A stretch of DNA of 64,000 nucleotides. It comes from Hypsibius dujardini (taxonomy: Eukaryota; Tardigrada; Eutardigrada; Parachela; Hypsibiidae). The notes below the pieces were generated by a model. The model had not been told where the DNA came from, did no database searches, and saw only the letters and a program-made list of their open reading frames with translations. A program made the position numbers and the translations under genes. Location of the stretch: positions 1 to 64,000 of the forward strand of contig LRSR01005195.1 of the NCBI GenBank assembly GCA_001579985.1, given 5' to 3'. This document shows, piece by piece, positions 24,701 through 37,900 of the stretch; position 1 is the stretch's first letter; the number at the start of each line of letters is the position of its first letter.

Positions 24701-27700
24701 TTTATTTATTTAAGCATGCGATATTTCTTTCATTTTACCTGTTTTTCAGACATCCAAATCGGTGACTGCTGCTGCTGTTCAATCAGCTCGCAGATCGATC
24801 GGAACCAAGAAGATTTACTTTTGACCGGCACGACCCCTGAAAAGAAAATATAAAAAAATGAACAAAATCAAACAGCTTGGAATATTCGAAAGTTATCTGT
24901 CTCACCCGTGAAGAGATATGCGGAGGACTTCTCCAATTTCTGCGCCTCGATGATAAGCTTCTTCGTGCTCTTGCGTTTCGATTCGGCCGCGGTGCGGATC
25001 TCCTTGATGACGTCTTTGCTCTCGGTTTTGAGGAAGATGACGATGGGGTACATTTGGGCGTAGTTGAGCCGGTCTACCGCCTGACAGGTCACATCTAACA
25101 CACAGTGCTTGTTCTGCAAGAATGATAATCTGGTTAGCCCCAGCACCGAACAGACACAGTCAGACAACACGGCGAATGAAGATTAGGAGGTCATTCAAAT
25201 AGCAGGATCGACAGGCAGACGTCCATTCAAACAGGCAAGCAAATCAACAGACAGACAACTCAACAGAAAAAGACGTACATGAGTAACACTACAGACAGAC
25301 AGACCAGAGGAACAGACAAACAAACAGACACACACACATATACACAGATATACGTTCAGCCAAACGTAGATCGGCAGACAGATACATACATTGAGAGATA
25401 GTCGATCAGACGAACAAGCAGAGAAGACTTAAGTTCAGACAAATGATGAGGCAGGTAGGCAGAAAGCGATTCAGGCAAGCTCAGACATTAAAACTAGGAG
25501 GCAAATACGCATGTTTGAAGTGTAACGGGTAGCAGAACAGGCAGACATACATTCAGGCGCACACCGACTTTACCTGGGCCATAAACTGGCGAATTGCACT
25601 CAACCGGACAATTCCAGATTTCTCTTCCGTTCCAGCGCCGCCGATGTCCATTTCTGAAAACAAGAACTGATATCTTCGGTCTATTGAAGCAATGACCCTC
25701 ACATCAACACATACGAGCACTGGCGTAACGGTCTGGGAACTCTTTGATCAATTTCTCGCGGGCAATGTCCGCCAACGGGCCGAAGAAGACAATCGGTCGT
25801 TGGAAATGCGGCATCTTCATCACGACGCGCTCATAGGCAGGGAACTTGGAGTCGACCCCGGCGTATGCCACTTCATCCCACTGGTCCTTGGTCAGCGACT
25901 TGGCACGTCGGCTGCGGCGCCGGATCCGATCGGCCAGAGTATTGCTGTAGATCTTACTGGACTTATTTCCATCTACAGAGATTCAACAAATGTCAGAAGG
26001 AGTGAAAGAGGGCAACTATGAATCCAGCCAAACATACAGAGAAGCCGGCAGGCAGAAAACACGAAATTGGACAAATATGTCACCGAATCTCCTTAAAAAG
26101 AGATAGGCAGGACAACCGTCACAAAAACAGGCAGGTAAATAAATAAATAGGCAGGAAGGCAGACACACTTACAAACGAACAGACATTTGGATGGACAGAT
26201 AATAGAATTGAATAGATAGATAGAATTGAAGTTTCTTTACTTTTCAGTGTTTTGGCCAGTTCGTCAGCACGGCTCGCACTTGGAACGTTCCCCCGGAGGG
26301 ATTCGACCTTGTTCGGACCGATCTTGGTGACAGACCACGAACCGACACTGCCGGTGTGGAGAGTGTCGTTGACGCGAAAGGTATCCCCACATTGAAATGC
26401 CAAGTCGGTTTTGTTGTCAGGATCGTAGTTAAAGTGAGTTCTGGAAATAATCACAGAAATTATGAATATTATTTCATTTCACAAAATGTAATTAATAAGA
26501 TGCAATAAATAATATAATAATCATTAGTTGTAATTTAATTAAGTCTTAGCCATTTCTTGAAGTCAGCTTTATGCAACATAATAATTAAGAGACCTGATAT
26601 AGAAGGAGTCGCCAATCTGATTGCCGATGATATAGTCGAATTCCTGCTTGCGATGCTGCACCACCAGTTCGATTTGGTCGCTGAGACTGAGAAGATACAT
26701 GACAGCTTCCTCCCGGGTCACTCCTTTCATATCCTTATCGTTCACCTGCATCGGTTGAGAATCAGTATTATCCATACAGTAGGAGTCTGTAGAAAGGTAG
26801 TTCCAACTTGTGTGAAACACAGAAACATACCTTCAGGATCTTATCCCCAGGCGTGAGACCGGCCAAGGCAGCCGGGCTACCGGCTTGTGATGCGGCCACA
26901 AAAATACCAGCCTCGTTGCCGCCAGTCAGGCGCAGTCCGACGCTGCCATCTTTTCGAAAAGCCACGTAACGGGGATCGGGGAAGCGCCAGTCAGAGGATA
27001 AGGAAATGGCGTCCTGACAGTTTTCGGCTTCGTCTATCGGTGACAGTCAAGGTGCGAATAACGATATGAGCCTGCCTGTCTTAGTGGAAACTTGTCTGTC
27101 TATTTATCTAACTCCGTATGTCAGTCTATCGTGTCTGTGACTTTTATGCCTGCCTGCCTGCCTATTGTTTTTATCTGCCGGCAGATGTCTGTCTGTCTGT
27201 GTGTCTGTCTGCCTGCCCTTCTGAGTGAGTGTACGTCTGTTCCCAGACACGTACGTGATCGTGAGTTCGTCGGTGGCGGCATGGGATTCACCATCCCATT
27301 CTCCCCGCGATGCCCATTGTGAAGGCCATCACCTCCCTGAACCTTCTGGGGCAGAATCGGTGCGGAAATCCGCTGCACCAGCGGCGAGGCCACTTCCGAC
27401 TTGCTGACACTGAGATTCATCGAAGCTGACCGAACGGCATGGTTAACGCGTTCACATGCTCTACAAAAATCAAACAGCTGTCAGAAACACAAAACCAGAG
27501 ATGACATCAATCAATTACTGTGTGCGTAAATTGCTACTCTCGCAATACCGGTTGGGCGGATTGACGAGCCGTCCATCGGTGGAGTCGGCCGACTTCTGGC
27601 GGGCGTGATTGCTGCTGTGATTGTCCGTCTTGGTGGGCAGCTCGGTGTAGACGTTTTGGCTGCTCTGTCGGCGGTGCTGACTGACAGAAGGCGTGCCCGG

Positions 27701-29576
27701 GTTAGAGGGTTGAAACGGCACAGCGGCATGGGCCACGGCGGACCGGGTGCCGCGGGGACGCTGAAAGACCATGGACTGGCGATCTTTGGGGCGCTTCTCG
27801 AGAACCTTCTTTACCTGAATAACGGGGAAAGATTTATGAATAACGTCAGACACAGAAACGACCAGATAGACAGGAGAAGAATGAACGAAACTCAACACAG
27901 ACAAACAGACTGGGAGACAGACGAATATTGACAAAGATAACTAGGCAGGCCGACAGACAGAAAGAAAGTCCAGACAATCATACAAACAGACAGACAGATA
28001 CAGACAGACACACAGACAGAAAGTCTAGACGAGCAGACAAACAGACAGACAAGCAGACAGAAAGACAGACAGACAGACAGACAGACAAAGAAGGCCTTCC
28101 CCATACCTCCGGGAAAGCTAAATGGTCCACCGGACACGGCCCAATCTTGAGCACCGTATCGCCAATCTGAATTCCATGCACCTCCGACAGGGCCCGGTTG
28201 TTGATTTCTTTCACGTAAAGAATGCATCCCAAGACCAGTCCGCTGAAGTCGTCCTTCTTCTTGCCGTTGGCCGGCGTTTTCGGCAGGTTGACCGTGTAGG
28301 TAGTCGCAGCGTAGCGATTGCTCGGCGTCATTGGGGCCTGCAGTGGTGCCCGACGCTTGATGAGCAGATTGACGCTGCTGGGCGAATCCTATTGGCAAAA
28401 AGATAAACAAAAAACCAGCACTGAATTAGCTCTTGTTGAAATCGAAATCGGAATGCGCGGTTGAATGGGCGAAATGTGAGGTATTGTTATGGAAATGAAA
28501 TTAATCAAGTCAACAAGGGGGCAGCAAAAGAACGTCTTCGGGCGTTCGTTCGGCCGAGCGCTTCCCACGTGGCAATAATAATTTATTTAATGAAATAACG
28601 CTAATAGTAAAGCTGTGCAGTAATAAAATTGTGAGGGAAGTGGAGCAGGTTATTTATTATTGCACAGTTAATTGAAGAAAATTAAGGGCTGAGGAAAATA
28701 TATCCTTGCCCTGACGTCCATAATAATCGACAGAGAAAAATAAATTAAAATTACACATAATATTAAAGAATGAATTGAATACTTCAAAGAAACACAATGA
28801 AAACGTATATACACCTCAAATATAATCAAAACATCGTGTATTCCAGCATCACAAAAACAAATTTCTAAAATTAAACCTTGCGCATTTGCATACTAATCCT
28901 CGTTATAAATATCGACGGCATACGTTGATTGAAAACATTTTCAAACTAACATCATAATGAATGAGAAATATTCTTCACATAAAGATTTAGAAGCGAATCT
29001 TACAGGATGGAGAGTAAATCTCCCGAAAAACTTACTAAAAGAAAAGTATAATCAAAAGCAGCACCATTTATTTCTGATTTAGTATCAATCAAATAGTGGG
29101 AGCAAATTCAAATAAAGTCTACCTTCAAAATTGCGATAGCATATGAATAGCTGACGTTCTCCAGGTTGGTTCCGTTGACGCTGACAATGATGTCATTAAT
29201 GCTGCAAGCAAAACAAAAGGCTCAACTCAAAAGCCGTGTGCTAAGTGATTTAATTAGGCAAATTGGACTGTTGTGGTGGTGGTTGTGGTCAATCCACTCC
29301 CTTAGTTACGGGATGAAGGGGGCACTTTGGAGTCCATCTGTGACTTACAAAAGACGTCCTTCCGCCGGGCCGGCCTTCAGGACGTCCGACACGGCGATCG
29401 ATGGATCGCCATTCTCGAAATGTGGGTTATCCCGACCGCCGCTGACCGCAATCCCAAACCCGTACGGCGGAAGCTGCAAACACAATAAATACGATTAGAC
29501 ATGATGGAATGAAAGAAAGTCTCGTCTAACCTAATAAGCTTTGAATTCAACCATAGATTACTTCTCTATCTGTCTA

Positions 29577-29607
<31 letters not shown>

Positions 29608-30892
29608 GAGTCCATCTATTTTGTCTGCCCGTCGATCTGCCAGTTTATCCTTCCTACCTTGCCAAGGATGACTTCATGAAAGTCATACTGCGGATTCGGG
29701 TCTTCGTTCTGAAAAAACAACCACAATTACAGCAAACAAAACATTTAAAAATTCAGCAGACAGACAGTTCTATAAAGGCCTGGACCCCTTCCCCAACTCC
29801 CGCGATCTCGCTGTACCGACCGGTAAGACACTCGTACATACATTCCGTTTCACACGCATCTCTTCGAGCGTCCGACAAAATAATCCAATTTTCCCCCTCA
29901 CACAATTGCGCACTCGAAAATCCGAAACAAACAAATGTAAATTGCAAATAAATCCGACGTGGCAACGGCAAGCAACAAAAAAAGGCACGTCGACCCAGAA
30001 AAAATTACGATTACACAGAAACAAGGAAAGCACCACTGAAGCTAGACAGCAGCGCAGTCAAGTGCCACCAAAAGAAGAATAAGAAGAGATAATTTCTTTC
30101 CGATCAATCACACAGACGGACACACAACGGTGAAAGTCCGTCCACGAATAGACACGCACACATGGCCAGATGAGAGCACATAAAAAACGGTAAAGAGAAT
30201 TACTAATCCGGTTACCACAATGCACACACACCGGGGTGGCGAAGCCTCACAGACAGGCAAGGTGTTGACGGTTGACGGTTCTCGTCGTTGATCGGATGCA
30301 ACAAATCCAAGTCAAGCTGTGCAACGCGCGCAAGCAAAAAAAGCAGACACGCCGTGAGGAGAAGATAAGTGATAAAAAAACCGATAAAGAGACAGGACAG
30401 ACAAGAAACAGACAAACCACCACTGACCGAAACCCCTCAAATATCAAACAGACAAACAAACACAGAAACACTCAAAAGATAATAACATAAAAACACGAAT
30501 CTAATCGGATGCGAAAGGCCAGTAATCCGTGCCCCTCTCGCCCTTCGAAAGACACAAGAGATGTCCAACACCAGAGCTGACACTGGAAAAAAATATACTA
30601 AATCTTATGATGACGTGTAATGTCTGGCTAATGAAAAGCTGCGATGGAAGAGCTACTGTAACATCAAGAGACGCGGCAAAATTAGCAGTAAGCCCATTCG
30701 TGTTCAAACGGATGAGGTCATCGCAAGACAGACTAGCAGACAACTGGGACAATTGTCTTAGTCTGAATCGTGTGGACAATGGTCAGGCGATGAGTCACAA
30801 GTTTCTGTCTGCCTGGTGTGTTAGTATCAGACAGGCAGGGGTGCAGGATTCTTTAGACAAAGAAAATGATGTCCTGATAACAGAATCAGGTA

Positions 30893-30938
<46 letters not shown>

Positions 30939-33067
30939 GACAGACGGACGGACAGACAGACAGACACGCACATAGAAAGGGAGATAGACAGACAGACAGA
31001 CGGACAGAGAGACAAAGAGACAGACAGCCAGAAACAGATAGACAGACAGTCAGACAGGTAGAAAGACAGACAAACGACAGACAAGGGGAAAGGAAGTACA
31101 ATCCACAGTGTGACAGTGGGTAGTCAAAAACGCATGTGGTGTTCCAATCGGATAATTTCACAAGCCGCCATATAGAGGTGAATTTTTAATTTCATAATTT
31201 TTTGTCGGCTTATTTTTTCACTAAGACTCGACATGATGCTATTATTAAAGCGTGATCGCCTTGAGTGTGCTCAGCGACCGTGGTGAAGAACCACGGCTCC
31301 GGCGCACAATTTTATGACGTGACAGACTGTCAGGCAAGACGAGCGCTGTTTTTGGCGCGCTTTAGCGGACATGTAAATAAGACGACACCCTCGCGCGCGC
31401 GCATTTGCGTGGTGGTCAAATCCGCGTCGGAGTTGAATGATTCCAAACAATGACAAAGATTCTACTGATAGATAATTGAAATATGCAGGCAGGCACTTGG
31501 AGATACGACAGATAGATAGGCAGTCACATAGACAGACAGAACGATAGACAGATGACTGAAAGATGTATAGACTGACAGACACGCAGGCAGCCAGGCAGGC
31601 AAACAGACAGATAGGCAGATAGATAAACAGATACACAGATGATTCATATACAGACAACTAAATACACAGACAGACAGACAAATAGACAAATAGGCAAACG
31701 AATAGACAGACACGGAGAACTGCTCGGCTTAGGCTATTCCCATTTCGCCAACTCCAACCAGTCGGCCAGATTGAGACTGACTACCATCACCTACAATAAC
31801 CGATTTCTTTAGAACTGTCAAAAAATTGACCACACTGCTGATAATTTATGGATTGGCCAGCAAGAGCCTTCAGTGTTGGTGCGAAGAACGACAGACACAA
31901 AGGCCAAGTTGTGACAACCGCACTGAAGGCCGCCCGACAAATTAACGTTCACACTGAATAAATCAATTAATCATCGAGGGGAAATTAGCTCCCTCTTTCC
32001 TATCAAAACAACCATCCTTCGCAGCGCGGAGCCGAAAGAAAAGAAAATGAAAAAGAGTTGACTTAAATAAAAGCTCCAGCAAGCAAAGTATAATCAATAT
32101 TTCGGGCATCTTAGTCGCGTGAGAAGACCCTCGCTGTGTTTTGAGAGAACACCAACACGGCCTGAAGGCGTAATCACCGCTTGCCAAGCGCAAACACTAC
32201 TCCAATGAAGGGAAGACTATATGAACGACCCATTCCCATCAGTAAACTTTCTCTTCGCAAAACTGGTTAACGGCTCACAAAAAAACATCATCATTGTTGA
32301 AACAAGGGAAATATCGGCAGATGTGTCTGCCAGTCTAAAGAGAGGGTCAGCAGGAGTGAATTATTAGGGGGATTTGACATGCAATTTTACGAATGTTAGG
32401 ACGACCGGAAACGTGATCCATCGATCGTCGAATTTTATTAAAAAAAATGGTTAAGTCGGGTCAATTTGAAATTGGATAAAAAGTAGGTTAAACGTTAAGA
32501 CAACAAAAGCCGTGAGTGAAGAGGAATGAAAAAAACCTGTGCTCAACAAAACACATCCTGTAGGATATTCTGTAGGATAGACCGACAAATGCTAAGGAGC
32601 AGGTAGACCGACAGATAGACAGACGTCTAGAAAAATAGACAAATATAAAAATGAATAAACAGACATAGACAAACACATAAACAGATCAGATAGGCAGGCA
32701 GGCAGAGAGACAAACCGACCAATAGACAGACAGACCAACAGAGAGACAGACAGACTGATTGGCAGGCACACGGACTGACAGTCAGGCAGACATCGAATGG
32801 GGAAGCCATTCGAGAATTCAGTCAGACCAGTCGCTGACTCCAACACGAAGCTCTCACCGAATCATCCGAATCGCCAAACGACAACTGGTGCACTGGACAA
32901 TCCGGGCAAACCGGGCTCCTCACATTCCCATACAGCACAGGCTGCGCGTAAGTCATCGGTCGAAACTGGCTGCCATGCCAGCTGGTTAGCGGCGGCACGG
33001 CATAGGTGGCGCTACTGGTCACGCCGGACTGCGACTTCTTCAACGTCCCGTAGGCAGAAGAACTCAT
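21742..33067 (-). CDS. ZO-1/tight junction protein family MAGUK scaffold (short form)
   Basis: 21 coding exons close to 1386 aa: 33067-32858, 29708-29658, 29473-29349, 29201-29123, 28388-28107, 27814-27549, 27460-27255, 27033-26831, 26745-26594, 26440-26241, 25972-25715, 25653-25574, 25113-24906, 24836-24739, 24567-24199, 23836-23641, 23519-22974, 22705-22463, 22399-22262, 22060-21905, 21836-21742. Domain order is PDZ1 (about 75-160, [16 protein letters not shown]), PDZ2 (180-270), PDZ3 (415-505, [18 protein letters not shown]), SH3 (515-590), guanylate-kinase-like (625-800, [11 protein letters not shown] in place of a P-loop, so inactive as in the family), a Pro/Ser-rich tail, and ZU5 (about 1255-1386) ending [10 protein letters not shown] like ZO-1. 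ZO proteins link junctional membrane proteins to actin. The first exon has its own ATG and is an alternative to the exons at 34962-42725. Tetranucleotide arrays fill several introns. Confidence 0.95.
22121..22203 (+). repeat. (TGTC)n-rich array in ZO-1-like intron
   Basis: Imperfect TCTGTCTG units lie between exons 19 and 20 of the ZO-1-like gene. They are interrupted by TTTGTCTA variants. Confidence 0.8.
23944..24175 (+). repeat. (GACA)n array in ZO-1-like intron
   Basis: About 230 bases of imperfect CAGACAGACA with GAGAGA interruptions fill most of the intron between exons 15 and 16. Confidence 0.85.
25195..25555 (+). repeat. Degenerate CAGACA-rich stretch in ZO-1-like intron
   Basis: Loose CAGACA and CAGGCAG units occupy the intron between exons 12 and 13, much more decayed than the arrays at 23944 or 27943. 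Confidence 0.6.
27943..28089 (+). repeat. (GACA)n array abutting a ZO-1-like exon
   Basis: The array ends about 18 bases from the exon 5 donor. The early part of that intron, read on the sense strand, is therefore an almost continuous TGTC tract. Confidence 0.85.
29570..29610 (+). repeat. Pure (TGTC)n run
   Basis: Seven or more uninterrupted CTGT units lie between exons 2 and 3 of the ZO-1-like gene. This is one of the purest, and so probably youngest, arrays in the window. Confidence 0.85.
30893..31082 (+). repeat. (GACA)n array in the first intron of the ZO-1-like short form
   Basis: Nine near-perfect GACA units at 30896-30936 lead into a longer imperfect tract with GAGACAAAGA interruptions. 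Confidence 0.85.
31490..31712 (+). repeat. Degenerate CAGACA/GATAGA array
   Basis: Mixed GACAGATAGA and CAGGCAGCCAGG units lie in the same intron as the array at 30893. Confidence 0.7.
32585..32795 (+). repeat. Degenerate CAGACA array next to the alternative first exon
   Basis: Imperfect GACAGACA units begin about 65 bases downstream of the short-form first exon donor (33067-32858). Confidence 0.7.
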
Positions 33068-34534
33068 TCCAAAAACTCACAAACACTTCAGAATAAAAAA
33101 CCAAAATCTCCACAGAGCAACATGGATAAATCACAAAGTCACAATCAATCCATCATCCCGACGTTCAGATCGATTCCCCATCGCATCTTATATAGCTATA
33201 TTTAATGAAACAAAAATTGAGGAGGAGATTAGCCGTAACATTTACGAGATCAAATGAGCGCAATCAATCTAGAAAAACTTTCCCCGTACGTGTGGTACTG
33301 CACGGGGATAGATGGGAGACAGCACCAGCTGCCTAACCGTTTGACCGGAAAGTGAAGGCAGCCAACGGGAACAGGAGAGACACGCAATCAAACGGGGAAA
33401 GAGCCATCGATTTGACGCTCTTCTTGTCTTCCTGTCTGAAACAGTCGACACTGACAAGCCCCCATTCCTTCCTCTTCCCCTGCCTCTCCATCCAGGATCC
33501 TGGCAAAGATAAGAGATCACACACGCATACACACACTACCCACTAAGCATGGAGCACTCGGGGGGAGGGAGTGTAGTACAATGAAGCCTATACAGTCGTA
33601 ACATCAAGCCGGGGACGTCCGGTCCGGAAAAGTGGGATAGGCAAGAGCCACAGGGCGGCGCTTGGGGATGGATGGTCCGATGGTTGGGACGGGGACTGGG
33701 AATTAGCAATCCATCAAGCGCCGCAATTCAATTGGCAGAGCCGGTATATTGCATGTCTTGTTTTGTTGTGGGGAAATTAGTTTCGGGACTTCCCTGATGA
33801 CGATGCGACGGCCAGAACTTCCGTCACACGGATTTGCAAATTGGATTGTCTGTTTGAGATTGTATGACTGGGTTGACTCTCGAACAGGTAGGAGGACGAG
33901 GTAGGCAGAAAATGGCGATGAAAGAAAGACAAAAAATGACCAGACAGACAGATAAGACAGACAGGCCGGCAGATGGACAAGTAGTCATGTAGAGAGGCAG
34001 AGACATGACTTGCCGAGTACGTCGAATCGAGTCCGAAGACTCAGCCGGACGCTGAACACCGAAATTGGGACGTCTCCTGGTCGTCGAGCCACCTCCAATC
34101 GTCCTTCATGTTCATGTTCGCCTGAACCATTACAAAGTCCAACAAAAGCGGTGTTGGCCCCGAAAAACAATACAAGGAAAAAAATCAACACATCTGAGCG
34201 TGTCTCTTTATTGAAAGTGTCAGGCTTCGGGGTGCCGTGAACAATATTGCCACTGATCGAGTCCCGGAAAAACGCCCGCGAAAGGGTGCCCAAGTGATGA
34301 CTGAACAGGTCGTGATAGCCACTACACCATAAGAACCCGCGATGACCGACGCCGCCAACGGTGTTCAGGGGGTCGGCACCTTTCTTTTTGGTAGCACACG
34401 TGGTCTTTCGGCTTAGCTGAAACACCGTTCAGCCGCCTGGGGTCAGTCAATGATATTCCGAAGCAGCAGGGCTCCCAAACGAGGGGGCACCGTTATAAAT
34501 AAAGACAGTTTTTTACTCCCAAGACTTCGGCTTG

Positions 34535-34705
34535 AGACACATACACAGACAGACATGCAGACACAGGCAAGATGACAGACAAACAGACAGCAAATACAGA
34601 CAAGGGGACAGACAAATAGGCATGCAAACACAGACAGACAAGATGGCAGGCACAGACAGACTGAGAGACAAGCAGACAGGCAGACAGAGTCAGACAGTCG
34701 AAAGA
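34535..34705 (+). repeat. CAGACA-rich array
   Basis: Imperfect ACAGACAG units lie downstream of the third alternative exon of the ZO-1-like gene. Confidence 0.7.
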
Positions 34706-34961
34706 GCAGCTAAAAGGCGTCAAAGACAGGCCGGACTTTTGCGTGGCTTCTCTCTCCTATCCATTAAGCTATTACGGATCTCAACGAGAATTAAGCCCCA
34801 AAACGAGGGCCTCATGATCCTCGCTCCCAGTGAGCGGTAAAGTGATACAGCCCTCCCCATCCATCCAATCTCGCCCATTCTTGACGAGCGCATTGGGAAT
34901 AATGGAGTAGAGAAACCGGCCAAGTGGAGCAGGGACATGTTTCAAGCTAGACTTCACTTAC

Positions 34962-37900
34962 AGCTACTCCGCCTCCTCCCATTGCACTCGCTGGTCCATC
35001 GATCAGATCGCCGGCTGTGCTGCTGCTACAACCGCCACCGCCGTTGAGATAATTTGAGCTTTTGTTCCCGTTTTGCAGGGACATGGACTGGGCCAGTAGC
35101 TGGGAGACCATACTGCTGCCGTTGCTGCCGGCGGTGTTGTGGCAATTTAGGTCGACGTTCCTTTATAATGAAAAATGGCCAATTAGAAAATTAAGTGCGA
35201 TCATTGCATCGCGTTCGAATCACCTATGGAGTTAGGTTGTTATGATTTCAGATCAATTTTAATTTAGCCCATCACTATCAGTCAAACACACTCATCCCCT
35301 TAAATTAGGCAAATCGAACGGTCAATGCATCAATCAATCGCTTTTACAGTATGCAGCTTTAAAATAAGTATGAACATGGTTTGACCAACGGAAATAAAAT
35401 CGGATAACCATAAGACTAGAGTCTTGAAAAATTATAAACAAAAAATCAATTTGTGAAAACTCCGTAAAATTTAAAATTAAAATATAGCGAAATCAAACTA
35501 AAAATTAGTAAATTTTAAAATCACATCCAAGAAATCAGCGTACATTAATTGAAATTAAATAAAAAATAATGATGAAAAATCTTAACGATTAAAACAGCTA
35601 ATCGGAAATTAAAAACAATTTGAATCCAGTCTATTCAAAAACTGTGAAATTTCATAAATACCCCGTTCATTCCAAAATGTAAAGTTAAATTAGAATTAAA
35701 TTAAAAAAATAGAATAAACTAGAAACGTACGTAAAACGCTTTCGAGAATCAACATAAAAAGTGAAATAAAAAAAGTGCCCGTCTGTGAAAACAGACGGGC
35801 ATTGCGGAAGATGAAAAGAAAAGAAGAACATCTATTTAAACTCCGCATTAAAAGAACTGCAAAAATCAGAAAATTTTAACTACGATAAATAAATTACATG
35901 ATTAAATACAAGATAAAATTAATAAATATAACCGCACACAGGCATTACCAATCAATCGAAATTATTCACTTTTTGAAATGTCACAATTTAATTATCAAAC
36001 TCAAAAATTAAATAAATCGTTGGCGTCATCTTTTTCGGACGTCATAGTTCTCAAAAATGATATTAAACTAAAATTAAACTAGTGTAAGACATTATTTTTT
36101 CGAGAACTAAAACGTTCGAAAAAGAGAAAACTCGACCAATCAGCCAATCAACTCGACACCCATTAATACCGGTTGGACAGTTTGGGTGATTTCATGGGAA
36201 ATCCGCCGGGGATGCGGAATTCCGGAATGGGCGGAAGCAGCTGCATCTGCGACTTGGGGTCGCCGAAGGAACCCGCACCCGCACAGCCATCTGTTGTCTG
36301 ATGATCACTCGGCAGCGGCGGCAGACGGACAGTGAGATTGTTGCAGCTGTTCGCCGCGCCAAACTTCTCCTCAATGGCTTTGCTAATCTCCTCCTGCAGT
36401 GAAGAGGAAGTGGTGGTAGTGGTGCTGGAAAGCTGACTACAACCAGCAGCGAAGGCAGTCGTGAGGTTTCCTAGTTGGCTGCCACGCCGGTCGAGATTCA
36501 CACTGCTGTTGGTACTGATAATGGATGAAGATTCGGCCGAGGGGGAAGAGTTGTGATGGTGTTGTTGTTGTTGTTGGGTGCTAGAGCCGCCCGAGCCACT
36601 TGAGAGTTGATCCTCGCGATTGCTTCCGGTCACTGTAACAACACGTATTGCAACATTAGATTAGGGCAAAAACGAACGACTCAAAAAAGTTGGCCTAACT
36701 GATCTTCCCTTCCGGAGTGGAGACTGTCAGAATATTTGAATGTCTGACTGACTGTGTTGTCTTACTCTCTACCTGTCTACCTTCATGCAAGTTTGTTTGT
36801 CTGTCTGTCTCTCTATCTGTCTTTTTGTCTGTCCGACTCTCTGCCTGTTCGTTTTTTTATCTGTCTATCTGTCTGCCTTCCTGCCTCTTGGCTTTCCTTT
36901 CTTGTCTGGTTGGCTGTCTGCCTACCTGCCTGCCTGTCTAATAGTGCATCTGCCTGTAATTGGACGGGTCTGAACTTACGTCTACAGGCCCAACTCATCA
37001 ATCATGACCACAAAAAAACAAAACGTGCTGGTAACGTGTCTCACATGAGAGCACTTGGCAGTCAACCACAGTATTATTAACCACTAAAAAAGTTCACTAC
37101 GGTCGTCAGGCTCTTTTAAAATGCCATCAAACGTGATCAAACTCAAATGCTGCCTTAGGATCGGATTTCGAGCCACAACAAAATAACGATATCAAATGCC
37201 TAGAACGGATTTTTTTTCGCAGTTATAGCTGACCGGTCAAGCGCACTATAGAGTCGAAAAGCAATAGTAATACACCAGAAGTGAATTTTTCCAACAGTTG
37301 CCCTGTTGATCGCGACCACATGAATGTTATTGATCTTCCCCGTGATCCGGTCACACGTCTGCCCTAATCCGATCGAATGACACGGTTTGAGAGCAAAAAA
37401 CAAAGCGCATGGTTTTTAAGCTGCTACAATTGCGAGCATATAAAGTGCCAGAGCTGTGGTACTTAAAGTACATAGTGGATACTTCAGGATAAGCGCGTTC
37501 AATCCGTGCTCTCACGCAAAGCTGACAGATTCAGTTCAGGCAGGCAATACAAACTCCTAATCCAGACATCACTCCAAGTAATCCAAAGCAGTGTTTCTGA
37601 CCGCAAACAGCAGCCTGAACAGGATCGTAGAATCGATGCAAATTCACGCAGACAGGCACACAGACAGATCGACAGCCACATAAACAGACAGATCGACAGA
37701 CAGAAAGACAGAAAGGTAGACTTGTAGCTACAGTAGGTAGACAACGAAACACAAAACCCTGCAATGTGGCAGAAATCACATGTAATCATTACAAAATTTG
37801 TATATTCATTTAGCGATCGAAGTCAGCAACATCAATTGAGGTTAAAAGTAAAATTAACAATCAGGCGGCAATTAGTATTCATAAGTCCGACCGACCTCAA

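Noticed and set aside
30893-31082. Possible CRISPR-like array
   Set aside because: The repeats are contiguous tetranucleotides without unique spacers in an animal intron.
33985-34425. GC-richer block with long frames on both strands, and weak tRNA/U4 snRNA-like phrases on the minus strand
   Set aside because: The tRNA A-box-like stretch has no matching B box or stems, the U4-like similarity covers only about 15 bases, and no frame resembles a known protein.
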